DNA from: Stictocephala bisonia
Taxonomy: Eukaryota > Arthropoda > Insecta > Hemiptera > Membracidae
Assembly: GCA_035578905.1 (NCBI GenBank)
Contig: JAQJVL010000602.1
Span: 372,001-436,000 of the forward strand
DNA: 64,000 nucleotides
Direction: 5' to 3'
A program made the translations under genes and the position numbers. A model generated the notes under the pieces. That model did no database searches and had not been told where the DNA came from. It worked only from the letters and a program-made list of their open reading frames with translations. How positions within the stretch are numbered: the stretch's first letter is position 1; the number at the start of each line of letters is the position of its first letter. Below are positions 45,837 to 56,775 of the stretch, one piece after another.

Positions 45837-46106
45837 ATACAGGGCCAGTCTGCCAGAATGTGTAAGAATGACCTAAGGTATTTAAAGTACTACAGAGAGT
45901 ACATCAAGGCCCCGGCAGTTCCGGAAGCCCGACAAGATCACTAGGAGTATTGCTCCCGGATGGACGTAGTGTGAAGATCACTAGGAGTATTGCTCCCGGA
46001 TACAGGGCCAGTCTGCCAGAATGTGTAAGAATGACCTGAGGTATTTAAAGTACTACAGAGAGTACATCAAGGCCCCGGCAGTTCCGGAAGCCCGACAAGG
46101 TCACTA
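45837..46106. repeat. Non-satellite cassette duplicated at the array edge
   Basis: A segment of about 105 bp, ATACAGGGCCAGTCTGCCAG through GTTCCGGAAGCCCGACAAG, occurs twice at a spacing of 163 bp with 58 bp of satellite between. One frame stays open for about 34 codons in both copies before TAG; the two differ by a synonymous change and one Asp/Gly change. Origin unknown. Confidence 0.85.
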
Positions 46107-46584
46107 GTCTGTGAAGGATACCAAGTTTCTGACCAATACCAAGTTAAAATGTGGTTGATCACGCACTGGTCCGATCTCATATAAATAATTTATTCATTTA
46201 GAGGTTAACAATCCTTCCAAGGTGACACATTGAATTCCAGGCCTAAAAGGACGTTAACCCCAAAGAACGTACTTCATGTCATGTCGGGGTATTAACAGTT
46301 AAACAACGTACTGGACCCTTGATATTACAACCAGTATCTTCTTAATTTGGACATAATAACACTGGAGTCAAAATAAATAATGAAATATTAGATGATATTA
46401 TAAGCATAAAAAATATTAAAAAATTAAAAAAAAAGGTTTACAGGAAAAATGTATAAAAATAATAATTAGAAATTTTGGATAAGTTATATACAGGGTGTCT
46501 ATGAACTCTCTGATAAGCTCTCTTGGTTGTTGTTAATGGTTAATTTAGAATCAGATATCATATTTAAAGTATCCAAACACGTCG

Positions 46585-47236
46585 GTTATCCTTACAGAAG
46601 CCATTTAATTTTTTTCACTTTTAAATTTAATTCACTCAAAACCCAAAACGTGTATTAAGCTGCAACTTTGTATGGTTCTTTATAACATAAACAACCAAAG
46701 TTACAAAACAGTGACCATTTAACATTTTAAATCGTAAATAAATTCTAAATCAATAATTATATTAAAAATTACACAATACAATGTTTTTTAGAAAATTTAA
46801 TTACAAATCTAAAGATGTAAAAATTTTAAAAATCGGACGAAAAATAACAAAGAAAAAGATAATTTATATGACAGTATGTACAGCGCAATATGCCTGTACA
46901 GTGTGCAACACACATGTAACAGCTGATAATAATAAAGTAATTTTTGATAGTCTTAAACCAGATGTTTACATAAACCTTATTATTGTACTCGTCAGCTGAT
47001 GTGATTATCACAAATTAGTTTATTATTATCAGCTGTTACATGGTTTAGGCGTTGTTTACGATTTAAAATGTTAAATGGCCACTGTTTTGTAACTGTTGAT
47101 ACAGTAAAACCAATGATTTTTTCTAAAAAAGGGTGTTTATGTTATAAAGAACCGTACAAAGTTGTAGCTTAATACACGATTTGGTTTTTGAGATATAAAT
47201 TTAAAAGTGAAAAAAAATGATGGCTAGAAGGATATC
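46585..47236. mobile_element. Foldback element with nested inverted repeats
   Basis: The outer arms (46585-46738 and 47055-47236) are reverse complements, sharing TTTTCACTTTTAAATTTA, CGTGTATTAAGCTRCAACTT, GGTTCTTTATAACATAAACA and ATTTAACATTTTAAATCGTA; the right arm has an extra stretch of about 35 bp. Inside, a perfect 23-bp inverted pair begins ATGTAACAGCTGATAATAAT (46914-46936 and 47019-47041). Non-coding. Confidence 0.72.
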
Positions 47237-47290
47237 ATGTATGGTGGGTGGGTTGGTCATCCATCACCACTGAAATAATAATAATAGAAT

Positions 47291-47415
47291 ACTCACCCCC
47301 GTCCACGAGATGACCCACCTACCCAATCACGTTCAGTGGAGTGACCCACTCACCCACCCATTCACGTACAGTGGAGATGACCTTCCCGCAGACTAATAAA
47401 CGTACAGTGGAGATT
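47291..47415. repeat. Dispersed 32-bp relatives of the 36-bp satellite
   Basis: Three imperfect units: GTTCAGTGGAGTGACCCACT, CACCCACCCATTCACGTACA, GTGGAGATGACC. Followed by GATTTCAGGA, which also follows the similar cluster at 23238-23380. Confidence 0.65.
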
Positions 47416-48891
47416 TCAGGAGCATAAATAATTTTGCAATTTCATATAATTTATACAATTAAAAAATCTTAACTAATTAATACCATTTAATGTGAATACT
47501 GAAAATAAATACATTATTTTTATCCAGTCAAATAAATAAATAAATTGATCTTGTAATGCATAATGTTTGTAACATGGTTATGAGAAAAAAAAAATAATAT
47601 TTGTGAAAATAATATTTTTAAAAAGTTTAGTTTATTGCAAGTTATATGTTTGTCTTAGGCTGGAAATCAAAGCCTATTGTATAAAAGAACAGTTTAGGAA
47701 ATATTTTACACAAAGTACATCTCTCGAAGTGTCATTTGATAAAAATATGGATGCTATTCCCTAGAAAGAAAGATGTATTTCTATCCTGTATTGCAGCATT
47801 TATTTCGTATATTTCTCACAATATAAATGAGATAACATTTCTAGAGAATTTTTCGTTGCTTTCAAACCAAGCAGTAACACCATCGTGGTAATTTAAACAA
47901 ATTTATATACATCTAAAAAAAAAAAAACTTCTAAATCGCTTCACATTGACCTGTGCAGAGAACTATGTAATACTACCAAACTATTAAATAAATACGTGTT
48001 TATTTAGTTGAAACAGTCCACGTAATGGGATTTCATAATTACGCTGCTCTTGTGAGGAAAGTTGACATGTAAGGCAGAGTGGGGGGAATGTATTGGAGGG
48101 GGGGCACGTGGGAATCACGCCCACGCAGCACTCCTGATGCAGATGCACTATGAACCTACGCTACTACTACGCTGACGAGGGCTGCATCAGCACAAGCAGC
48201 AGGGTCAGCAGCATGCTGTGTCGGCGGCAACATCTTCGGGAGAGGCGGCAGCCTTTAGCCACTTCTCACTGGGAATATCGAAGAATGTGGTAAAAATAAA
48301 TTATCTACAACTTATTTTTTAGTAAGTTTCAGTTTATTTACATTTTTAAATATATAATTTACTATTATTTGTTTTGTATGAATTGTCCTTAATTAATTGT
48401 TCCTCAAATGTGATTTTAAAATCAATGGTATTGTCAAAAATAAAATTGATCTTGATATATTGCAGTATTTGAAACATCTGATCGTTTTTTAGGTCTGTCC
48501 TAAAAAGCCTAAAGCCCAACGATCTCTGGACCCACAGTACCTCGCTCTATCATTATCTACTATACCCATATCTTTCCATCAGCAACGGAATTTATTTTCT
48601 TAGCTATACAATTGATCATATTACTTACATATAGATATTTCGTGTAATAGAAATATTTATACCAGTAATTGGGTTAGTTAGTGAGGCTGCACTGTATTGT
48701 TTTAAACTGCATTAAATTTACATTGGACTACACTAGCGCTCCACTACTGGACATCAACACAGCTGATAGTTGAAGACTCAAAATTTAGCTTTTCGATGGG
48801 AAATCTGTCTATAAAATCATTGGCTAAACCCAAACGTTAAGCATGACGATATCAATTCTTAACGATATAATTATAACAGACAACAGTATCT
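47416..48891. other. No gene confirmed; GC-richer island 48060-48290
   Basis: Mostly AT-rich. The island at 48060-48290 contains a 47-codon frame from ATG at about 48149 (MNLRYYYADEG...) ending at TAA after AATGTGG. It has no recognised domain. It could be a first exon of an unseen gene, a regulatory element or chance. Confidence 0.3.
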
Positions 48892-49093
48892 TGTATATAA
48901 TTGTTAAAAATAAGACCATTTAAACCAATAAAAACTGTATTAGTGAGGCCTTTCGATAGCAAGGCTATCATCGTCAGACACAACACAAATAAATATTTAT
49001 TTGTGATCTGACGATGATAGCCTTGCTATCGAAAGGCCTCACTAATAAAGTTTTTATTGGTTTAAATTGTCTTATTTTTAACAATTACATACA
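48892..49093. mobile_element. Near-perfect 202-bp palindrome with hammerhead-like motif
   Basis: The two halves are nearly exact complements about an axis at 48994/48995, whose centre is the perfect 22-bp palindrome starting CACAAATAAAT. Each arm, read outward from the centre, has CTGACGA, a GATAGC-CTT-GCTATC hairpin, then GAAA. This is the order of the hammerhead ribozyme core (CUGANGA, stem II, GAAA). Such motifs are known in the terminal repeats of Penelope-like retroelements, often in inverted arrangement. The ribozyme reading is tentative because a stem III and cleavage site were not clear. Confidence 0.6.
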
Positions 49094-50688
49094 GAAAATT
49101 AATACAGCTCCATCTTCAACATAGAAGTATTTTGTATGATTTAAGAAGTATTTTCCAGCTATTTTAAGTAGGAAAATAAACACTATTTAATTTTTAATAA
49201 TTAGTATTTAAATACTTTAATCAATCTAATTAACCTTAGGTTTTTATGATTTTTTGACGAATCAATTGAAATTGGCCTAAGACATGGTGCGCCTGTAGTT
49301 TGCCAAAAACTAGTAATCGCTGGTGTTTTGCTAAAACCTGCAGTAGGTCCGAAGGCGCTAGATCTAGACAGAAATAGTTATTTAACAAGTCCACAGTAGA
49401 AGGGTCAATGTTCTTCTTTTTTTAATTACGTATACTTCTTACGTATTTTAACGTTAATTTCTTTTGACCAATTCCGGTATTTAGCAAGTAATTCACGCAT
49501 AAACTTTAGTCTGAAACATAAGTATTAATTTTAAAAAAATCAAATATCACGAAGAAAAATAAAATTCACCATTTTTATATATTTCTATCTTAATTATTGA
49601 CAAATTGCATCATAAATAAATTAACTATAGTATAGTTCATAATCATAGTTATTTTTGTTTGTTTTTTAATAATAAAGGAAATAAGTGTATATGAACTTGC
49701 AGAATCAATCAAATATTCTATCAAACACAAACTATACAAATTTATTTAGAACGTGTTCTAAAGTTAAAAAAAGCTCCCGACAAGAGTTAATATCAATAAT
49801 ATTACAAACTGAAAAAAAACACGTTTTTTATGGCGATAAATGCATCTATCCTTCTGATTGAGCAGTCATTACTAACACTTATCAATCATAATATACTTTT
49901 CTATGTAAATTGTAAAATTCAAAACTCTGTGTATTATGAATACGTACAGATTTCATTAATGTTGCTTTAATGAAGTATATAATGAAGGAGAAGAATATAG
50001 TTACTTTTCGCTGTGTGCAAAATTAAATTTTTTGCAAGGATCGATAGTTTAGTTTTTTTTAAAACGTTCTCTTTAACATATAAACGTCTAAAATGCCAAT
50101 AAAACGTAATAATGATCAAAAATACAAATGAATAATGAATTTATTTCTCATAATAGTACAAAATATACAAACAATTGTAAAAAGAGAACTTTACTGGCCA
50201 CTTTACCCAGTACTGTGGAGTAAATTACATAAACCGAAAATAAACAACTAAATTTAAGCTCAGTCTTGACAAATTACAATTAATAATTGAGCCTTCTGCA
50301 GCGCTTCAATGAAATTGACATCAATAATTAATAAGATTTAATGGATAGTTTATGTCTATTTACATTATAAATTATAATAAATTATTTATACAGTATAATT
50401 AGCAAGTCTAGTATATAGCAAATTAATTAGTTAGCTATGCCACATTGAAAATAAAAATTTGATACAACAATTAATAATAATATAAAGACATTAATATTTT
50501 GAAACATATTTAATTACTTACTTTATTGGAAAAACTTTTACTGGAAATTAATTATTTTATCCAAAAATGCGTATAAACAATATGTTGCACTCATGAAAGA
50601 TCGCAGTGGTGTTACAATATTTGTTAATTACTATCAAAGGAGTTTTATATAGGTGAAATGATGTACTCATAATAGTCCAAAAACACCC
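49094..50688. other. AT-rich, no gene seen
   Basis: No coding frames of note, no tandem repeats. Nothing recognised. Confidence 0.6.
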
Positions 50689-50692
50689 TTAA

Positions 50693-51035
50693 AGCAGAGG
50701 CTGTCGGCCATGTTGGTCCATAAGAACAATGTTATTTGCGAATCCATATTTTTTTCGTTATTTAAACGTTATCATATTGCTCATTGGGGTTTCTTTTGAT
50801 ATTTTAAATATATAAGCCTGATTTTGAAAAATAGGCGAAAAGAAAAACTTCAAACTAAATATTTTTTATATTTTTCTCTATGAACCTAATTAAGAATTCG
50901 CAAAGCAGTTCCAAAGCGCAATTTTATTCTTGATCAAATACAATTAATTTGTTTAGAAAAAAATCCGTTTAAAATAACTGTTTAATTTGGATACACGTGA
51001 TCATAAGTCCGGTTCGGAAATAAAATTGTTGTTAT
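50693..51035 (+). mobile_element. TTAA MITE, copy 4 (3' truncated)
   Basis: Begins AGCAGAGGCTGTCGGCCATG directly after TTAA (50689-50692) and follows the interior of the 5629 copy, including TTATTCTTGATCAAA and the GATCATAAGTCCGGTT stretch. The right inverted end is absent. Confidence 0.7.
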
Positions 51036-51526
51036 GTTTCAGTGAAGTGTTTGCAACCATCAGTGCAACGAGTAGTGTATTGTGATTGCCATCTACAACT
51101 GGTTTACATTGTCAGAAACATTTTAAGCATTTCTTTGAAATGTTCCAAACCTCAATCAATGTTTAACGATGATATTTGATAAATTACAAAACATTTCTTA
51201 GTATTTTTAATAGAGACACTTTTCACTCCAATTTTTTTCAATAAAAATATTTTCCTTAATCGTCAGTTGTTCCTTATCGTAAGAACGTTCTTCCTTTCTT
51301 CTCCTTATTTCTTTTAAATGAGGTGCTTCATATTTTCCTTATTCATGTTAGACTTTTCAATGTTAAACAATAATTATTTATGTGTTTTAATTTATATCAC
51401 CGCTTGAACTTAGTTACAATCAATTAACACTAATTTATAATAAACAAATAACCAAATTTAAACCCTGCAATTTTTAGCAAGGAAACGCTAATTTTACCCA
51501 TGGTAAAATAAATCAGCATATAAAGA
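51036..51526. other. AT-rich, no gene seen
   Basis: Nothing recognised between the truncated MITE and the inverted element at 51527. Confidence 0.6.
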
Positions 51527-51787
51527 TAAAAATATAAAGACATTCGGGAATTGGGAAGATGTATGTCTAAGGTTCGAATCCTCAACTGAGCTGACGGACA
51601 ATACTTACGTTCAGCAAATTATGTCACCCTTGTAGACGTGATTTTTTATTCAATGTTATTGAAATTTTAATCAAATTTTTTATCATTTTTTTTTAACTTC
51701 ACCAGTCTACAAGGGTCCGTCAGCTCAGTTGAGGATTCGAACCTTAGACATGCATCTTCTAAGTTCCCAAACGTCTTTATATTTTTG
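51527..51787. mobile_element. Inverted-repeat element containing a box B-like motif
   Basis: Arms of about 75-90 bp: AAATATAAAGAC, AAGATGYATGTCTAAGGTTC and GAATCCTCAACTGAGCTGAC on the left with complements on the right, extending to ACCCTTGTAGAC. The left arm has an extra stretch of about 35 bp. GGTTCGAATCC in the arms equals the tRNA box B consensus, but no box A lies at proper spacing. Non-coding. Confidence 0.65.
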
Positions 51788-54700
51788 TAATACTTATTTC
51801 AATTATTATAAGCTTTTTTTACCTTAGCCAAATATCAGGTGGTACCACTGTTCTGAAAAATAATATTTGCTCTCATATTGAATAGTTTAGGTGCAGTGTA
51901 GCTGTAAACAATTTTTAAACTGTGATAAAAACTGTCTTAGAATTGGTAAACATTATTTCTTAAGATATAACACTTAACTATTACACTTATTTTTACAACA
52001 TTTCTAATAAAAAATAATTTTAAGATTTTAAATATATGCAAATTTCTAAAAGTAAATATATTAAATGTTTAGTGATTGAATAATTGTCTAGAATATTTCA
52101 TCTTTCGTCTTCTGGTTATATTTCTGATTATAAATTCTTGTAATGTAATTAGAGCATGTACCAATCTAGACTCAACTAGAGCGTGGTATATTTATCTACA
52201 AGAAAACATTTGTTAAATATAAATAATGTTAATAAACTTTTTTTCCCGATGCTATTATACTGATTATAAACTATATGCTTTTTAATATAACTAAATAAAA
52301 TCACTCTGTAATTTGTATACTTAAACTAAATAATTGGAAAGATGTAGATATATTGATGAAATGCAGTAGTTAGTCTAAATCCATTGTAATTGTTGTTATC
52401 TGACAATATTATCTTGTCTTTTGTACGTCTCCCTCAAAATGAAACAATGAATCAAGCCACAAACACTGCAAAGCTGCACGTCAATTTGTAATTACTAAAA
52501 CTGAACTCAAATTAATTCATTTTGTATTTATCTTGTATTCTTTCTTACTTACTTTGTAAATTAGTTTGTATTTAATCTATACTTTTAGTTTATTTACTAA
52601 CCACAATTACTGGAAACAGTGGTTAGTTCTATTCCATAATTGCCATGACTGTAAACCTGTATTATCTGTGGAATAAACTTCATTTATTCATTTATTATAA
52701 TGACACTAGGATTTTTCCTGGGCACACACCTCTAAAAAAGTAAAACTTACGGATCATAGTGTACAATTAAGTTTTAATTTTATTGGTATGGCTGTATCTT
52801 GAAAGATTACAATCTATAATAAGATCTAAATATTTCATTTCATTGACCTTCTCAATTTACATTTAATTAATTTTCAGTAATTATGCACTTTCTAGCCATT
52901 TCTGAAAATACGATTTCTTATTGAAAAAGTGATGAAATATGAGTTTATATCCCTTGAGGAGGTTAATTTCAACAACGGAAAACTCGTTTTCTACCGATAA
53001 ACTAGTTTTGATCTTTTAGTTAAAAAAAACAAAATTTTTTAAAATAGTTATTTAAAGATTTTTTTAATTTTACGTGTTTGTTATGCTGAACAGAAATATA
53101 TCATTGATTTTTAGGAAAAACAAATGTTGTTGACCGAATTTTACACATTTTACTTAGCTAACCAAACATAACATTTACCCTAATTGTCCATTTTCTCAAT
53201 TTTTTTAAAAATTTGCGTTAATTCATAATTTGTATGGCCTTCGGATTCCTCTATTCTATGGCATTAATATAGATGAAATCGGTTTTTGTGGTTGTGGTTT
53301 TTTCAGATAATGTTTATAATGATCGCGTAATGCCGCTAATCACGATTCGCTGCGAAAGTAGTTTTTCCGTTTTATCTCGGGAAATAATTATCAAAGGCCA
53401 AAATAGTTTTCAAATTCGTATCCAAAAAAAAAAAAAAAAACAAATAAAATATATTGAAATATTATTGTAATTAATGGAAACAGGTGAAGAATACTAAAAG
53501 TCGTGATGGTTTTTAAAGTATTTTTCGGTAATTTCGGTAGAATAAAAAGCATATCTCGTGAAAATATAACCAATTCTTTACCCATTACAGGTGAAGTTTT
53601 CAAATTTTCTTAGGTGTCAAGAAACTGCATAGTAACCCAATTGGTGACGTTTTGCCGTGATGAGCCGAATGTCTGCCTTTTATAGAAAGAATAGTTCTTT
53701 AGCATGGACAAGCAAATTTGCCCTCCTCCCCCCAATGGAAATATATTATTGAACCAAACTGAAGGTTTGGTATTCGAAGACAAATAGAATTCGAAACGTC
53801 CGGAATTGGACATTTTTCTTTTCATTAGACCGATGTGATGACCATTGATATCTACGTCAGTGTAGGCACCTCGTTATCTGACAACTATGAAGGCAAGTTG
53901 TGATGGAGCCAGACCGTGGTTGAATGACCCTTTCTACACGAGGGAGAGAGTGGTCCAGTGGCACGTGGGTAAGCCTCACACGTGTACCTGGGTATCTGTA
54001 CACACGTGGTGCATCTCTGACTCATCCACTCACTGCTGGACTGTCTGCTTATCTCTCTGTGGTAGTTCCGCGTTGATGGTTCACGGCCATTAGAGCCCGA
54101 GCCGGACTGTCTCGCCACAGTGTATTCACTGGTAGATATGGGTTTAGAAAAATATAAATAAATATTGGTTTTAAAAATACACATTTTACATTAAATAGCG
54201 TGTCCGTTATACGCATTAAACAAAAATTTCTTGTATTTTTTCTAATATTTAAAAACTTATACCTTGTTTTTATAATTTGTTACAATGTCAAAATATTAAT
54301 AGAAAAGCATGGGAAATCTATTCATATTAACAATGTATAAGATATAAGATAAAGTATAAAACGAACAGATTTTTGTCAGCAGATTTTATAACAAACAATT
54401 AACCCAATGTTACTCTTATGAAAAAGCTTTTAAAAACGTATTTCTAACGCTAAGGGAAGTTTTATTATTTTTTTAAAATTATTTCTTGGGGTTAAAATGA
54501 ACTTATGAACCAATAGTCGTCTCTAAGTGCTATTGTTTTTTTTCTCTTCGTTAATTGGGAATGAATCAGTCAAGAAGTTTTATTTTATAAGTATACTGTA
54601 GATTCGGTCAGGAACCCCCATGGTATGAAACGAAGGAACATTCATACGTAATGTCCTAATTTCAGCTTATATCATTTATTAATAATTTAATTGTTAACGT

Positions 54701-55560
54701 CGATATTTTCCAGAAAATTTTAAAACAAGATGAATCGTACTAATTATAAAAATTAAGACCCATCTGCTTGTTATTAGTTTTTCTCATTAATACTTGAGAA
54801 ATTAACTCTCTTAAACTACGAAAAGATTATCTTTTAAATGAAAATGAGTTTGGTATTGGGAACAATAAATCAATAGAAGAATATTTTACAAACATTACAG
54901 ATTATATACAGAAGCAATTAATTGCCTTATAATGACAACATTTTACTGGCAATGTTCAATTCTTGAGATGGAGTGAAAATTTGTGTGTGCTCCCTCTAAA
55001 ACAAGAAACAGCGACAAACTAAAACCATAAGCTCTTTGATTAGCCTATGTAAACCGGTCTTGCCACTTGAAGCCCTTTCTGATCATCAGTGGACATTAGT
55101 CACAATATTACGATCACCTATTAATGAATTACGACTGAGATCGTCTTTAGCATTTTTATGAGGAGATATCTCTACTAACTTCCACCTTGGTTTAAAATAC
55201 TGATGAAATATTTCTCCAATTACATATTCATAATTGGTGTTGTCAAAGATGTGACATTTCCTGTGGTGACTGCGGTTTACTTCCGGCGTCTTGATGAACT
55301 TTAGAACAGAAGCGTGTATTGTTATCATCTTGTATTGTTAAGTGTTATTGACTTGAAAGAAATTTTCCCGCACGGGTTTGTTTTTCGCTGCTACTTGTTG
55401 ATTGTAGCAAATATGTTAGTTCCTCCTTGGTTTGGACCTCTTAGGATGGACGCTTCGCTTCACGTAAAACGCCAAAAACATGAGTCTTTATTTCAACAAT
55501 TCAGTCCGTAATAATGATCGTATCTTAACACACGAGAAGTGTCCTATCATAGGTCAAGAT
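51788..55560. other. No gene seen
   Basis: Mostly AT-rich. A GC-richer patch at 53880-54120 (open about 70-100 codons on both strands, no domain) and a poly-A run near 53427-53442 are the only notable items. Low-complexity frames at 53273-53825 and 55086-55511 have no support. Confidence 0.5.
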
Positions 55561-56022
55561 TTTATTCATTATTTTGATTATTCATTAGTAAGACGCCGAT
55601 CGTCAAGATATGAGTGAATACGAGGAGCGAATTAATGTATATAACAAGTTTAGTCACTATTACTAACTAAGGTCGACTGTTCCTCAGAAAAATCTGTTTA
55701 TTAATAGTCCAATAGCCAGGGGTACTATGGGACATACAGCTTTACGTGTAATCCGAACCACGTAGTATTCGTCTGATTTTCAGTTAACAAACAATCCTGA
55801 CACTCCTGACTCTCAGTTCTCTTCCCCACACAACATCTGAACCTCGACTACCATCCAACATGGACACCGTAGACTTCTCAAGAAGTGTTCCCGTCGATTG
55901 AAATCATTGAGCGGACGCCGTGTCGGTATTAAGGTGACCGAGCATAGGACCTATCACCTACAATATCCTCAACACTTTTTCCCCAAATAACTGGGTAACA
56001 GCATTGCACCACCAATGTCGAC
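55561..56022 (-). repeat. SINE-like family A, full-length reverse copy
   Basis: The reverse complement starts GTCGACATTGGTGGTGCAAT and follows the 27979-28430 copy through TACGTGGTTCGGATTACACG. It then ends in the common tail (CTATTAATAAAC, GAGGAACAGTCGACCTTAG, ATCTTGACGATCGGCGTCTT). This copy shows the longest 3' end, running into AT-rich TAATGAATAATCAAAATAAT. Confidence 0.78.
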
Positions 56023-56482
56023 TGTTTGTAGTGAAGAAAAAGATAAAAAAAAACAGATCTAGTGGACCATAAGTTGGATTTGTAAAAAAATGTTTCGTGG
56101 AACTAAACACGTTATTCTTGTCAGTTAAAAAAAAATTTATTTCAACTCATGGCACACTAGATTGGGCCGTAAATAATCATACATTGTTCACTATAACTCC
56201 TAATAATAATAGAAAACCCGTACAGTTGAATAGAGAAGCATGTTTTGGCCCGCTAGCAGTAAACTTGCAGGTCTACCATATGGCTGTCGACTTCCCAGCG
56301 GTGACGGCGGTAACATCAAAAAGAAGTTTGGAAATTTCTTTAGTATCTGCAATATTTACACAAAAAATAAATATATAGAAAAATAACTTAAAACTAAAGT
56401 CTTTTTAACAAACTAAAAAAAGTAAAATAATCGTTTCTACAGTCATGAAGAATCATCAGCAAACGAAAAGGTGTTTTTAATT
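56023..56482. other. No gene confirmed
   Basis: A 93-codon frame (56097-56378, +) lies here. It has no recognised motif and no supporting context, so it is not called as a gene. Confidence 0.4.
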
Positions 56483-56775
56483 TATACAGTACAAGTAAAC
56501 GTCACACAACACAAATTTATTACAATATAAGCACAACATGCACAAATATATTACAATAAAAGTACAAAATGTACGAATATTATGGTGATCGATTTCGGAG
56601 AACCACGCTCACCTTCCTCAGACCAGAGGGATTCAAAAAAGGAAGGGGAGCGTGGTTCACCGAAATCGATCACCATAATATTCGTGCATTTTGTACTTGT
56701 ATTGTAATATATTTGTGCATTTTGTGCTTATATTGAAGTAAATTTGTGTTGTGTGACGTTTACTTGTACTGTATA
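56483..56775. mobile_element. Palindromic element with hammerhead-like motif
   Basis: Two arms of about 135 bp (56483-56618, 56638-56775) are reverse complements around a loop of about 20-35 nt (CAGACCAGAGGGATTC region). The reverse complement of the left arm reads CTGAGGA, a stem-capable GGTGAGCGTGGTTCTCC, then GAAA, again hammerhead core order. The outer parts (TTCGTGCATTTTGTACTTGT and onward) recur as a solo arm at 29239-29348. Probably a retroelement terminal repeat in head-to-head form. Confidence 0.62.
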
